From Pseudomonas iranensis (GTDB taxonomy: Bacteria > Pseudomonadota > Gammaproteobacteria > Pseudomonadales > Pseudomonadaceae), in contig NZ_CP077092.1 of NCBI RefSeq assembly GCF_014268585.2, forward strand, positions 3,782,001 to 3,846,000: a stretch of 64,000 nucleotides of DNA, in the 5' to 3' direction. The first letter of the stretch is position 1, and the number at the start of each line of letters is the position of its first letter. The position numbers were made by a program, and so were the translations under genes. Below, piece after piece: positions 27,801 to 36,851 of this stretch. Under the pieces are notes generated by a model. That model was not told the DNA's origin. It did no database searches and saw nothing but the letters and a program-made list of their open reading frames with translations.

Positions 27801-28241
27801 TCAGACCCACGCTACTGCCAACAACCCCGCCCCCAGCAGCGCACACAACGGCGAATACACCCAGGTATCCAGCCGCGCAAATCGCGAACCCTTCACTTCC
27901 TTGAAGAACCCGACCAGATTCGAATCACCGATCGCCCGAGCAAACATCAGCAACGCGATCGCGCTGATCACCCATTGCAGTGCCTTGTGCTGCACCGCCG
28001 GCACGCCCCAACCGACCCGCATACAAACCAGCGCGGCAATTATCAGCAGCGCAGCGGCGACTGCCAGCGTCAGCCAGCCTGAGGGCTTGAAGGCCGGGCG
28101 TACCGTGGCGACGAAGCCCGACACCGGCACCTGCGGCACCACCACCGCAGCCGCCCATTGCCCACCCAACGCCCAATAAACATGCATCAGGCCGATTGCC
28201 GCGAACACAGTCACCAGCCATTGAGCCAACACAAAGGTCAT
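27801..28241 (-). CDS. DUF3995 membrane protein
   Basis: A 146-residue inner-membrane protein with four hydrophobic segments. The opening 'AAIGLMHVYWALGG' and the C-terminal 'RLDTWVYSPLCALLGAGLL' match DUF3995. Role unknown. AAGGATTTC lies ahead of the ATG. Confidence 0.87.
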   Translation of the reverse strand: MTFVLAQWLVTVFAAIGLMHVYWALGGQWAAAVVVPQVPVSGFVATVRPAFKPSGWLTLAVAAALLIIAALVCMRVGWGVPAVQHKALQWVISAIALLMFARAIGDSNLVGFFKEVKGSRFARLDTWVYSPLCALLGAGLLAVAWV

Positions 28242-28333
28242 GGTTGAAATCCTTCAAAGGGATTTGAACAAACCATCGTAGTCGGATTTTTTGGCCGTGC
28301 ACGACCGGTCGGCGGTGCACGGTATTGACCGCG

Positions 28334-29350
28334 TTATTTCAGATCAGCCGTCACCTTGTCGGCCACATCCTTGGGCAGCCACGCCTGCCACACATCCGGA
28401 TGCGTCTTCATGAACGCGACCGCCGCCTCACGAGGCGCGGTGTGCTTGTCACTCATATCCGCCAATGCCTTGTTCAGCGGCTCGATGGGAAAATCGACCT
28501 TGCTGAAGAACTCGGCAATTTGCGGGTTCTGCTTTTGAAACGGCGTAGACACGCCAATCGACAGTTTCGATGCCAGCGAGCGGGTTGGTTTCGGATTGGG
28601 ATTATCGGCGTCTGTCAGCGTCTTCCACGCCTCGGCATCGAACGGCGGCTCTTCCAGTTGCACCAGTTTGAATTTGCCAAGCAGTGGCGTCGGCGACCAG
28701 TAATAGAACAACACCGGTTTGCCGCGACGAATCGAAGAGCTGATCTCGGCATCCAGCGCAGCGCCGGAACCGCTGCGGAAGTTGGTGTAGTCGTCCTGCA
28801 AGCCATACGCCGTGAGCTTCTGCTTGTTGACCACTTCCGAAGTCCAGCCGATCGGGCTGTTGAGGAAACGCCCTTTGCCCGGGCTTTCCGGGTCCTTGAA
28901 CACGTCCTTGTATTTCTTCAGATCAGTGACACTGCGCAGATCCGGCGCCAACGGTTTGATGCCTTTGGCCGGGTCGCCCTTGATCACGTATTCCGGCACC
29001 CACCAGCCTTCAGTGGCGCCCTTTACCGTATCGCCCAGACCGACGACCTTGCCCTCGGCTTCGGCCTTGACCCAGACCGGACTGCGCCCGGCCCACTCCT
29101 CGCCAATCACCTGGATGTCATTGTTGGCCAGCGCGGTCTCAAGGGTAATAGTGGTACCCGGCAAGGTATCGGTCGGCAAGCCGTAGCCTTTCTCGACGAT
29201 CACCCGCAGCACCTCGGTGATCAGGCTACCGCTTTCCCAGTTCAGGTCGGCAAAGTGGATCGGCGCCTGTGCCGCCTGCAGCGATTGCGCTGACGTCAGC
29301 AAACCAAAGGTGGCCACGCTGGCGGCCAGTAACCGTCGAAATCCGTTCAT
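28334..29350 (-). CDS. Glycine betaine/choline-type ABC substrate-binding protein (orphan)
   Basis: A 338-residue periplasmic binding protein of the OpuAC/ProX class. It has a signal peptide (about residues 1-26) and an OpuAC domain with 'FADLNWESG', 'GEEWAGRSPVW', and 'KPVLFYYWSPTPLLGKF'. These proteins feed quaternary amines such as betaine, choline or carnitine to an ABC importer for osmoprotection or as a carbon source. No permease or ATPase gene is adjacent, so it probably serves a transporter encoded elsewhere, as many Pseudomonas orphan binding proteins do. The ATG of 'MNGFRRLLAAS' fits the signal; an upstream in-frame extension does not. Confidence 0.87.
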   Translation of the reverse strand: MNGFRRLLAASVATFGLLTSAQSLQAAQAPIHFADLNWESGSLITEVLRVIVEKGYGLPTDTLPGTTITLETALANNDIQVIGEEWAGRSPVWVKAEAEGKVVGLGDTVKGATEGWWVPEYVIKGDPAKGIKPLAPDLRSVTDLKKYKDVFKDPESPGKGRFLNSPIGWTSEVVNKQKLTAYGLQDDYTNFRSGSGAALDAEISSSIRRGKPVLFYYWSPTPLLGKFKLVQLEEPPFDAEAWKTLTDADNPNPKPTRSLASKLSIGVSTPFQKQNPQIAEFFSKVDFPIEPLNKALADMSDKHTAPREAAVAFMKTHPDVWQAWLPKDVADKVTADLK

Positions 29351-29475
29351 GCATCGCACCTCGTGCTGTTCACAGCAATGGCAGTTGGCCTGACAGAAAC
29401 GCAAGCCTCTGAATGACTCAGTCAACTGACTTTAGCCGAGGTTCCTGCTTTTTCCGGGGTCCGCTGCGTGCGAGG

Positions 29476-29673
29476 TTACGTTTCAGACTTTTCCTGCAGG
29501 CTTTGCAGCTCCCGTCTGACCATGCTGGCGTATGCCGCCGGTTGCAATGCGTAGAGCTGCGACGCCACCCAACTCAGCCAGACACCTTGCAATTCGGCCT
29601 TGCGGGCGAACAGGCGCTGCGCGTCTTCGCGTGCGCTGTCGAGATTTTGCGAATGGAAGTGCGCGCGGCTCAC
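29476..29673 (-). CDS. Hypothetical 65-residue protein
   Basis: A helical protein that begins with GTG ('MSRAHFHSQNLDSAREDAQ') and ends with 'RRELQSLQEKSET'. The GTG overlaps the stop of the upstream gene (GTGA), so the two are translationally coupled. No known domain; the helices are amphipathic and suggest a partner-binding or phasin-like role, but this is a guess. Confidence 0.65.
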   Translation of the reverse strand: MSRAHFHSQNLDSAREDAQRLFARKAELQGVWLSWVASQLYALQPAAYASMVRRELQSLQEKSET

Positions 29674-30140
29674 TCGCTGGCCTTGAAGGAAATCAGTTCA
29701 CCTTTGCGCCATTTGGCAGCCTTGGCGGTGACGGCTTTCAAGGTTTTGGTCAGGCCTTCCTGCAATTGTTCATTGGCGGCGAACACCGTGACGACGCTAT
29801 GACCTTCCTTGAACAGAATCGCGTGACCGTCGGCCGTACTGACAAATGCGTAGTCGCCCAAGCCGTAAACCGTGAGTTTGATGTCGCGAAAACGAATGTC
29901 CATCTTGCCGCCTTCACGGCTGGGCAACACTGACGCGATGAAATGGTCGCCGACCTTGAGCTTGAGCCCCGGTTTGTCATCGACTACCAGTGCACTTTCG
30001 GTATCGATTTCGGCGATGTAAATGCCTTCGGCGTTTTGCTCGGTGATGTAAACAAAACGTGATTGAAATTGCTTGACCAGCTTTGCACGCAAATCACCCA
30101 GCACGAACAAAGCATGCATATCGAGGTTACTGACTGCCAA
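29670..30140 (-). CDS. Hypothetical 156-residue protein
   Basis: A soluble protein with a first part that reads 'NLDMHALFVLGDLRAKLVKQ', then a strand-rich middle ('GDHFIASVLPSREG', 'DIRFRDIKLTVYGLGDYAFV') and a C-terminal helix with many lysines. The beta-rich core could be a small sensory or PilZ-like barrel, but the RxxxR and DxSxxG motifs of PilZ are missing. The start is uncertain: a TTG has GGGGA seven bases upstream, while the ATG at 30119 has no good site. It is coupled with the following small gene. Confidence 0.65.
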   Translation of the reverse strand: MAVSNLDMHALFVLGDLRAKLVKQFQSRFVYITEQNAEGIYIAEIDTESALVVDDKPGLKLKVGDHFIASVLPSREGGKMDIRFRDIKLTVYGLGDYAFVSTADGHAILFKEGHSVVTVFAANEQLQEGLTKTLKAVTAKAAKWRKGELISFKASE

Positions 30141-30538
30141 AGAAACATCCCCACATTTGAAAAACCGTGCAGCGGAAAACACGCACGGCAAAAAACGGCA
30201 ATGCCGATGAAAACTGCAAAATCACTCAAAAACCCGAAGCGAGCGAAGCGCTCTTGATCGCGAGGTTCGTAGACTACTGGATTGTCATTAGTGAAACCCG
30301 CTCTGAAGTCGGCAAACCTTGAAGGAAAAAGCCTCAAGTGCGACTGGAGCAAGATCTGACTACGAACTTCAGGGAAATTTCTCACGAAAAAAAGCACTTT
30401 TCCGACATATCGCTGGCGAAAAATTGCTTTAGATAAGCCCGGTCGTCAACAGGTACTGGCGATTCTAGAGCAGCGATGCTCCTTACGACTACCCGCAACG
30501 GCCGTTAAATCCCGGCCGACTGATGAAAAGGACTTCAT
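30141..30538. other. Intergenic stretch without a gene
   Basis: The 398-base gap between divergent genes shows no credible reading frame. It has a small palindrome AACGGCCGTT near 30496 and the AAGGA site of the next gene at its end. No promoter could be assigned with confidence. Confidence 0.5.
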
Positions 30539-30811
30539 ATGTGCACTTTGACTCATTTTGCCACGTCGGCCGACGCGCGAATCAACACACCTCTGACGAT
30601 GAAGGTTGCCGACCTCGACAACCTTCCGACATCTTCTAACAATCATCGAACCCCACACTTTCAAGTGGTGCCAGCGGGTATTGCGTTCTTTCACATCAAG
30701 GAGATATCCACGGGACGTGTCAGAGGTTTCCGCGGCAATCACAACGAAGCCTGCGCCCTCGCCCGCTCGCTTGAATCAAAAATCGAACTCCGCGCCAGCG
30801 GCTGCCTCTGA
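30539..30811 (+). CDS. Hypothetical 90-residue protein
   Basis: A small soluble protein starting MCTLTHFATSADARINTPL, with a clear AAGGA before the ATG. The second half reads 'FQVVPAGIAFFHIKEISTGRVRGFRGNHNEACALARSLE', a strand-hairpin-plus-helix pattern. Not recognised. It lies upstream of, and in the same direction as, the DUF2789 gene (about 50 bases apart). Confidence 0.65.
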   Translation: MCTLTHFATSADARINTPLTMKVADLDNLPTSSNNHRTPHFQVVPAGIAFFHIKEISTGRVRGFRGNHNEACALARSLESKIELRASGCL

Positions 30812-30861
30812 TAAGGGGAGTGAACGAACAAGCCGCACCGGCACCGACCCAGGAGTAGATG

Positions 30862-31101
30862 ATGGAACTGCCAACCGAGCTTAACCTGACCACCCTTTTC
30901 GAACAGCTGGGCCTGCCCTCGGATGAGGCGTCGATCAATGATTTTGTCGAAGCACATCCGCTGGATCCGGACACTAAACTCATCGATGCCGACTTCTGGT
31001 CACCCCAGCAGGCGCAATTACTCAAGGAATGGCTGCGGGCCGATGGCGAAGAAGCGCCGATCGTCGATGAGCTGAACGTCCGTCTGCATCGCGGTAAATA
31101 A
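30862..31101 (+). CDS. DUF2789 family protein
   Basis: A 79-residue acidic protein beginning 'MELPTELNLTTLFEQLGLPSD', the recognisable start of DUF2789, and ending 'ADGEEAPIVDELNVRLH'. AGGAG lies six bases before the second of two adjacent ATG codons, which decides the start. Function unknown. Confidence 0.82.
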   Translation: MELPTELNLTTLFEQLGLPSDEASINDFVEAHPLDPDTKLIDADFWSPQQAQLLKEWLRADGEEAPIVDELNVRLHRGK

Positions 31102-31107
31102 GGGCGA

Positions 31108-31311
31108 TCAGTGCAGGCTGTCGCCGGGCTCGATATTCAATTGTTCGAGCCAGGCAGCCTTGCACTCCTCCGCTTCATCGCGACTGGCGAAGGCTGTACC
31201 GCGTCGCTCACCGTTGAGCAAAACTACCCAGCACACACTGCGCCCCATCGCGCGTAAGCCGGCCGGAACACCGCTGCCGATCATCACTGCCACGTCTACC
31301 CTGCACTGCAT
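31108..31311 (-). CDS. Hypothetical 67-residue protein
   Basis: A short protein with a hydrophobic strand 'CWVVLLNGERRGTAFASRDEAEECKAAW', again a strand-hairpin followed by a helix. GGAGGGCAC directly before the ATG is a strong ribosome site. Convergent with the DUF2789 gene. Unknown function. Confidence 0.65.
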   Translation of the reverse strand: MQCRVDVAVMIGSGVPAGLRAMGRSVCWVVLLNGERRGTAFASRDEAEECKAAWLEQLNIEPGDSLH

Positions 31312-31327
31312 GTGCCCTCCGAAATAA

Positions 31328-31343
31328 TTAGCTACCTAACTAA
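31328..31343. promoter_or_regulatory. Palindromic operator-like site
   Basis: TTAGCTACCTAACTAA is a 16-base inverted repeat with one mismatch pair, 17 bases before the start of the 67-residue gene. The shape fits a dimeric MarR- or TetR-type repressor; no such gene is adjacent. Confidence 0.35.
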
Positions 31344-31420
31344 GTCGTCAGATTAATGCTTTCCGTCGAGAGGAAACAGCAACCGCCGTGCACAGATTCA
31401 TTGCGTCAACGGTAATAATC

Positions 31421-33025
31421 TCAGCGCGGATTCTCAGGTTTATAGCCCAGACGCAACCCGCCCCAGTGTCGGCCCTTGATCATGATCGGCACCGATAAAT
31501 CATGCATCAGCTCACCCGTATCGCGCGTGTAAGTCTGCAACAGCACTGGTTGCTGATGGCTGCCGCAGCGGATACCGGTGCGGTCAGTGAATTTGCGTTT
31601 GGTGCGGTTGTACACCGTGTCGACCTGCACATCGCCGGTCAATGGCTGGCTGAATGCCTGGTTGTGCGTCGGTACATAACCCTGCTGCGTGCAGGCAATC
31701 GCAAAAACCAGCCCTTCATGACGCGCCAATAAAGGCTCTTGAATCGCCGGCAAGACCTGATCGGTGTATCGATCAAAGCGGGTTTGAAATTTGGCTGGTT
31801 CGGTGCCCGGAATCATCTGGTAGCTGCGATCGAACAGGTCATCCAGGCTGATCCGCCCCTGTTCAACATCCGCCTCGAAGCGCGCCGCGATCTGGCTCGC
31901 ACCTTCGCGCGCCAAGTCATAAATGCGCTGGTGATAGTCATCCAGGCCGACCTCGGCCAAGCGCTCGCTGATAGTTTCCGCCTGCCCTTCCATCTGCACC
32001 GCAGCCTCGGCGAGGCGGCGGGTCTGCTGATCGCTGATCGCCAGATCACTACGCATTTGCTCAATCGCGCTGAACAGCGCATCAAGCTGCTCGCGATTGG
32101 TTTGCGCGCCACGGGCGATTTCGCTGACCTGGGTTTCCACTCCGGCGGCAAGTCGCGCGATGTTCTCAAGATGCTGACCGGTGTGCTCGACCTGTTCGAC
32201 GCCGGTGTGCAGATCGCTCGACAACTCGCGAATCTGCGCAACCACTTGCGCGGTGCGCTGCTGAATGTCAGCGACCATCTCACCGACCTCACCCGTGGCC
32301 GCCGCCGTACGCGCGGCCAGTCCGCGCACCTCGTCGGCGACCACAGCGAAACCGCGACCATGCTCACCGGCCCGGGCTGCTTCAATCGCAGCGTTCAACG
32401 CCAACAGGTTGGTCTGGCTGGCAATCGACTGAATCACCAGCGTCACCCGCTGAATGTCGTCGCTGCGCACACTCAGGGCCTCGATCAATTCGCGACTGGC
32501 ATTGGCGCGCTGACTGAGTTGCTGCATGCGCGAAATCGAGTCGAGCAGTTCGCTGCGCCCCGCAGCGCTGCTGTGATGCGCTTGGCTGGCGGCGTCCAGC
32601 GCGTCGCGACTGAGCTGTGAAGTCGCCTGCTCGGTGGCGATCATCACTTCGGCGTTGCTGACGATCTGCGCCGCCGCGTCGAGTTGCGATTCGAGTTTGT
32701 TCGCCAGCGCCTTGACCGAGAACGCCACCCCGGCGGCTGACAGTGCGTTGTGACTGGTGGTGTAGGAAAGATCGCGGGTCAGTGCGGACAATTCGCTCGC
32801 ACTATCGACCGGGACAGCAGCAGGAGCGCTGCGCGAACGCAGGCGCGGCAGCCAGACAATCAGTATCGCCAGCGGCATGCCGAGGTAGAGCGACCACTCG
32901 GCCATGTCCATGCAGGCCAGCAACAGCATCAGGGCGATGCTTTGCAGGGTCGGTGCGATCCAGCGTTTTTTCGGCAAAAGCACTGGTGCAGGCAGCGCCG
33001 CAACCAGAGATCCATCTCTCGTCAT
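31421..33025 (-). CDS. Methyl-accepting chemotaxis protein with C-terminal sensor-like domain
   Basis: A 534-residue chemoreceptor. A short N-terminus holds a helical hairpin of two membrane segments (about residues 22-60) with almost no periplasmic loop. The coiled-coil signalling domain has the hairpin tip '[20 protein letters not shown]'. Unusually, about 160 residues follow the signalling domain, with '[17 protein letters not shown]' and '[13 protein letters not shown]'. This C-terminal part matches the sensory module found in some cytosolic-sensing MCPs. GTG at 33034 is an alternative start; the ATG has GGGGTG eight bases upstream. Confidence 0.88.
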   Translation of the reverse strand: MTRDGSLVAALPAPVLLPKKRWIAPTLQSIALMLLLACMDMAEWSLYLGMPLAILIVWLPRLRSRSAPAAVPVDSASELSALTRDLSYTTSHNALSAAGVAFSVKALANKLESQLDAAAQIVSNAEVMIATEQATSQLSRDALDAASQAHHSSAAGRSELLDSISRMQQLSQRANASRELIEALSVRSDDIQRVTLVIQSIASQTNLLALNAAIEAARAGEHGRGFAVVADEVRGLAARTAAATGEVGEMVADIQQRTAQVVAQIRELSSDLHTGVEQVEHTGQHLENIARLAAGVETQVSEIARGAQTNREQLDALFSAIEQMRSDLAISDQQTRRLAEAAVQMEGQAETISERLAEVGLDDYHQRIYDLAREGASQIAARFEADVEQGRISLDDLFDRSYQMIPGTEPAKFQTRFDRYTDQVLPAIQEPLLARHEGLVFAIACTQQGYVPTHNQAFSQPLTGDVQVDTVYNRTKRKFTDRTGIRCGSHQQPVLLQTYTRDTGELMHDLSVPIMIKGRHWGGLRLGYKPENPR

Positions 33026-33166
33026 CTTGATCACCCCACGTTTGTTCTCATTGTTGTGACTGCATTAAACGCCACTACAACGCCATTATCCATGGTCCGT
33101 TAGTCGGGGGGTCTGTGGCAGGTCAATGGAACGACGGAGGAAATAGCGCAGACGAGCAAAAACAAA

Positions 33167-33215
33167 GATCGCAGCCTCCCGCAACTCCATGTCGAAGCTG
33201 CCGAAGGCTGCGATC
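33167..33215. repeat. Palindromic intergenic repeat (second family)
   Basis: GATCGCAGCCT and AGGCTGCGATC are inverted arms around a Pro/Ser-neutral spacer with GAAGCTGCCGA. The same GATCGCAGCC arm recurs downstream of cynT. It lies between two genes and could act as a terminator-like hairpin. Confidence 0.7.
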
Positions 33216-33251
33216 TCTTGCAGGCGCCCCCATTCAGGGGCCGCCATGGAA

Positions 33252-33656
33252 TCAGGCCTGACGCTGGTGCTTGTCGATCTGCTCGTGACGCTCTTGAGCT
33301 TCGATGCAGTACTTGGTGGTCGGGCTGATCAGCAGGCGTTTCAGGCCAATGGCCTCGCCGCTGTCGTCGCACCAGCCAAAGCTGTCGTCCTTGATGCGCT
33401 CAAGGGCTTGTTCCAGTTGCGGCAGCATGCGCTGGTCGCGATCGATCGCGTTGACCAGCCAGGTGCGCTCTTCTTCAACCGAAGCCGCGTCCGCCGGGTC
33501 AGCCGGGGTGTCCAGGCTTTCGATGGCGATACGATTTTGCTCAATGCGCTCGTGGGTTTCGACTTTCATGTTCTGCAACAGCTCAGTGAAGAAAGCGTGT
33601 TGCTCTGCATTCATGTAGTCATCTGCCGGCATAGCCAGCAACTTGTCCTTTGTCAT
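33252..33656 (-). CDS. TraR/DksA family protein with two cysteines
   Basis: A 134-residue DksA-like protein: an N-terminal helix, a long coiled-coil (about residues 30-100) with the acidic tip 'TPADPADAAS', and a C-terminal globular part with 'GWCDDSGEAIGL' and 'KYCIEAQERHE'. Canonical DksA has four zinc cysteines; here the pattern is C-x2-S and C-x2-A, as in Pseudomonas DksA2, which works without zinc. It probably acts on RNA polymerase with ppGpp. The internal ATG 'MTKDKLLAMP' gives the family length. Confidence 0.85.
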   Translation of the reverse strand: MTKDKLLAMPADDYMNAEQHAFFTELLQNMKVETHERIEQNRIAIESLDTPADPADAASVEEERTWLVNAIDRDQRMLPQLEQALERIKDDSFGWCDDSGEAIGLKRLLISPTTKYCIEAQERHEQIDKHQRQA

Positions 33657-34061
33657 TGATATCTCTATAAAAAAACGTGCATTAAGGCGAATAAGGGAGC
33701 GTTTCGGCGAACCGTGTCGGCCGTCGAAAAGGCATCGTTTTATTGCAAACGCCACCCGGCACTCAATTTACGAGGGGCGGCAGTCTAAGGCCCGATCAAG
33801 ACCTCAGCAACTGTAAATACAGGGAATTTGTCCGACAGGAGCTGGAAACTGCTCTGACACAGGCTTCACACGGCCATCGGAGTGCGTTTATAGCAAGAAA
33901 TTCAGTCCAGCGGCTGTATATAGAAGACAAACGGCTAACCAACCCGCCAGCGACAGCGGAGATTATTCTCGCAAGGTGCATCGTTTCAGCCCGGCAGAGC
34001 TTACGCAGCCCTTCTATTATCAGGCCCACCGCGTGCTCAACTCGCCTGAAGGATGCTGCCC
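33657..34061. other. Intergenic stretch without a gene
   Basis: This 405-base divergent gap is AT-richer than its surroundings and carries stop codons in all frames. No hairpin with a T-run and no clear small gene was seen. It must hold the promoters of the DksA-like and RpiR genes. Confidence 0.5.
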
Positions 34062-34970
34062 ATGCCCCGCCCCGCTCTGCCGGCCACAGACGAAATTTCC
34101 TTCGCCAGCGCGCCGGTCAACGCCGAGCGCCTGCTGCAAATGATCAGCGAAGAGTATGACGCCCTGCCGCGCCAGCTCAAACGCGTCGCCAGCTACATCA
34201 GCCAGCAGAGCGAGCGAATCATGGTCGAGCGCATCAGCGACATCGCCCGCGAGTGCGAAGTGCATCCGTCAGCCATTGTGCGTTTCTCGCAACGTTTTGG
34301 GTTCAGCGGCTTCAGCGAGATGCAGGCGCTGTTCCGCCAGGCCTGGACGCACAGAACCACGCCAGCGCAAAACTATCAGCAACGCATCCGCAGCCTGATC
34401 GCCAACAACTCGCAGACCGCCAACAGCGGCGACCTGGCCCGCGAGTGCATCGACGCAACGCTCTCGGGCATAGAACGCTTGGGCCGCGAACTGGACGAGC
34501 TGGCGTTCGATACAGCCGTCGATCTCATCGTCAATGCCGACGACATCTATGTGGTCGGAGTCCGCCGCTCGTTCGCCGTCGCCGACTATCTGGTTTACAA
34601 CCTTCAGCACACGCAGAAGCGCATTCATCTCGTCTCCGGCGTCGGCGGCAGCTATCGCGAGCAAATGCGCAGCGTGCGCGCCAACGACCTGGTCATCGCC
34701 ATCAGTTTTGTACCCTACGCCAAGGAAACCCAAGACTGCCTGCGCTTCGCCCGGCAGCAGAACGCCAATGCCTTGATCATCACCGATAGCCCTCTCTCGC
34801 CACTGGCAAAACTTGCCAATAGCGTGTTGCTGGTCAATGAAGGCAGTGCGCTGGCCTTTCGTTCGCTCAGTGCAACGCTGTGTTTGTGCCAGGCGCTGTT
34901 TGTGGCAGTGGCGTATCGGCTGGGCTTGAATGTCGATGAAATTCACGAGCAGGCCGGATTCGACGACTGA
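34062..34970 (+). CDS. MurR/RpiR family transcriptional regulator
   Basis: A 302-residue regulator with an N-terminal RpiR helix-turn-helix (about residues 25-95, 'MVERISDIARECEVHPSAIV') and a C-terminal SIS domain (about 130-270, 'DDIYVVGVRRSFAVADYLVY'). SIS domains bind phosphosugars, so it probably controls a sugar or inositol pathway; no such genes are adjacent. AAGGATG lies ahead of the ATG used; an ATG three codons upstream is too close to it. Confidence 0.88.
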   Translation: MPRPALPATDEISFASAPVNAERLLQMISEEYDALPRQLKRVASYISQQSERIMVERISDIARECEVHPSAIVRFSQRFGFSGFSEMQALFRQAWTHRTTPAQNYQQRIRSLIANNSQTANSGDLARECIDATLSGIERLGRELDELAFDTAVDLIVNADDIYVVGVRRSFAVADYLVYNLQHTQKRIHLVSGVGGSYREQMRSVRANDLVIAISFVPYAKETQDCLRFARQQNANALIITDSPLSPLAKLANSVLLVNEGSALAFRSLSATLCLCQALFVAVAYRLGLNVDEIHEQAGFDD

Positions 34971-35031
34971 CAATTGCCTCTGGGTCGGCTAGGTTATGCC
35001 TTCCCACCGGTTCGACTTGAAGGAACGCGTC

Positions 35032-35637
35032 ATGAAACTGATCGGCATGCTCGACTCCCCCTACGTGCGCCGCGTAGCAATCTCCGCCAAATGCCTGGGG
35101 ATCGACCTCGAACACGAGTCGGTCTCGGTGTTCCGCCATTTCGAACGATTCCAGCAGATCAACCCTGTGGTCAAGGCGCCCACATTGATCCTCGACGACG
35201 GCGTGGTCCTGATGGACTCGACCCTCATCCTCGATTACCTCGAAGCCAGCTGCGGCAAAAGCCTGCTGCCAAGCGATCTCAAACAACGCGCCCAGGCCCT
35301 GCGCCTGATCGGCCTGAGCCTCGCCGCCTGCGAAAAAGCCGTGCAGCTTTACTACGAACGCAACTTGCGCCCGGCCGACATCCAATATCAGCCTTGGGTT
35401 GAACGCGTCGAAGGCCAACTCGCCGCCGCGTTTACCGCACTGGAAAAAGAACTTGAACACAGTGACTTGCCGGTCGACGGCTCCCTCGCACAGACCGGCA
35501 TCAGCCTGGCGGTTGCCTGGAGCTTCACCGAACTCGTCGTACCCGATCAGATCGACGCAACACGCTTTCCGCGTATCACCGAGTACACCGCCTACGCAGA
35601 AGGCACCGATGCGTTCATCAGCACACCGATGAACTGA
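35032..35637 (+). CDS. Glutathione S-transferase family protein
   Basis: A 201-residue GST. The thioredoxin-like N-terminal domain begins 'MKLIGMLDSPYVRRVAISAK' with the active-site serine in the SPYVRR motif. The glutathione-contacting 'VVKAPTLILDDG' and 'MDSTLILDYLE' follow, then the all-helical domain from about residue 85. GAAGGAACG before the ATG fixes the start over the longer frame. It sits two bases before the AlkC gene, so they are likely co-transcribed. Confidence 0.9.
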   Translation: MKLIGMLDSPYVRRVAISAKCLGIDLEHESVSVFRHFERFQQINPVVKAPTLILDDGVVLMDSTLILDYLEASCGKSLLPSDLKQRAQALRLIGLSLAACEKAVQLYYERNLRPADIQYQPWVERVEGQLAAAFTALEKELEHSDLPVDGSLAQTGISLAVAWSFTELVVPDQIDATRFPRITEYTAYAEGTDAFISTPMN

Positions 35638-35639
35638 TC

Positions 35640-36743
35640 ATGAGCTCCACCGACACCGCCGCCCCGGCGTTAAAGGAAATCTTCAACGCCAAGCGCTTGC
35701 AGCACATCGCTGACGAAATGAGCGCGGTGTACCCGGCGTTCAAGGCCAAGGCGTTTCTCAAACACGCCCGGGACGGACTCGCTGAACTATCAGTGATGCA
35801 ACGCATGGCGCGTGTCAGCGAAAGCCTGCATGCCGTGCTGCCGCTGGACTACGAAGATTCCTTACATGTGTTACGTGAACTCGCACCAAGGCTGAACAGC
35901 GGCTTCGTCAGCATGTGCCTCCCACACTACGTCGCGAGCTACGGCGCCCATGCGTTCGACACCTCAATGGACGCGCTGAAGTACTTCACCACCTTCGGCT
36001 CCTCCGAATTCGCCATCCGCTACTTTTTGCGCAGCGACCTCGAGCGCTCGCTGGAACGAATGCATGACTGGACCCGAGACGAAAACCACCACGTTCGACG
36101 CCTAGCCAGCGAAGGCAGCCGCCCTCGCCTGCCATGGTCGTTTCGCCTGGAAGCGGTGCAGGCTGATCCTCTGCTGGCCGCCGGGATACTGGATCGGTTG
36201 AAGGCGGACGAGAGCTTGTACGTGCGCAAGTCCGTGGCCAACCATTTGAATGACGTGACGAAAGTGCATCCGGAGTGGGTGCTGGACACGATTGAAGGTT
36301 GGTCGCTGGACAACAAGCATACGGCCTGGATTGCCAAGCATGCGTTGCGCAGTTTGATCAAACAGGGCGACGTGCGCGCGCTGACGGTGATTGGCGCAGG
36401 GGCGAAGGCTGAGGTTGAGTTGTTGGATGTGCAGGTCGAGCCGGCGGTGGTGAGGTTGGGGGAAGCGATTACTTTGTCGTTTACGGTGAAGTCCATGGTG
36501 GCGCACGAGCAAAGGCTGGTGATTGATTATGCGATTGAGTATGTGAAGGCAAATGGCGGGGTTTCGAGGAAAGTTTTCAAGTTGAAGACTCTGGGATTAG
36601 CGGGTTTCGGGACTGAGATAGTGCGACGGCATCAAGTCATCAAGGATTTTACGACACGCAAGCATTTTGCCGGCCGGCATGGAGTGCAGGTGATGGTTAA
36701 TGGGGAGGTGTTGGGGAGTGCGGCGTTTGAGGTTTTGATTTGA
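35640..36743 (+). CDS. alkC: DNA alkylation repair protein, AlkC type
   Basis: A 367-residue HEAT-like-repeat DNA glycosylase. The helical repeats run from about residue 10 to 255 ('RDENHHVRRLASEGSRPRLPW', 'DESLYVRKSVANHLNDVTKVHPEW'). The last 100 or so residues form a strand-rich tail that fits the Ig-like domain described for P. fluorescens AlkC, which excises 3-methylcytosine and 1-methyladenine without flipping the base. From about codon 180 the codons shift to G- and T-rich forms (TTG, GTG, GGG) although the protein stays well conserved in look. An AlkD-type assignment is less likely because of the tail. Confidence 0.82.
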   Translation: MSSTDTAAPALKEIFNAKRLQHIADEMSAVYPAFKAKAFLKHARDGLAELSVMQRMARVSESLHAVLPLDYEDSLHVLRELAPRLNSGFVSMCLPHYVASYGAHAFDTSMDALKYFTTFGSSEFAIRYFLRSDLERSLERMHDWTRDENHHVRRLASEGSRPRLPWSFRLEAVQADPLLAAGILDRLKADESLYVRKSVANHLNDVTKVHPEWVLDTIEGWSLDNKHTAWIAKHALRSLIKQGDVRALTVIGAGAKAEVELLDVQVEPAVVRLGEAITLSFTVKSMVAHEQRLVIDYAIEYVKANGGVSRKVFKLKTLGLAGFGTEIVRRHQVIKDFTTRKHFAGRHGVQVMVNGEVLGSAAFEVLI

Positions 36744-36851
36744 GGCGTGAGTTGTTTATTCACCAAAAAAGCCGGTAGCGGATCAGTGCACTGGCAGCCG
36801 TGCTTCGACACTGCACGCGGCGGCACAGTGGACGATTCACGGCTTCAGCGC

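Noticed and set aside
29670..30140. PilZ domain call
   Set aside because: The RxxxR and D/NxSxxG motifs needed for cyclic-di-GMP binding are not visible.
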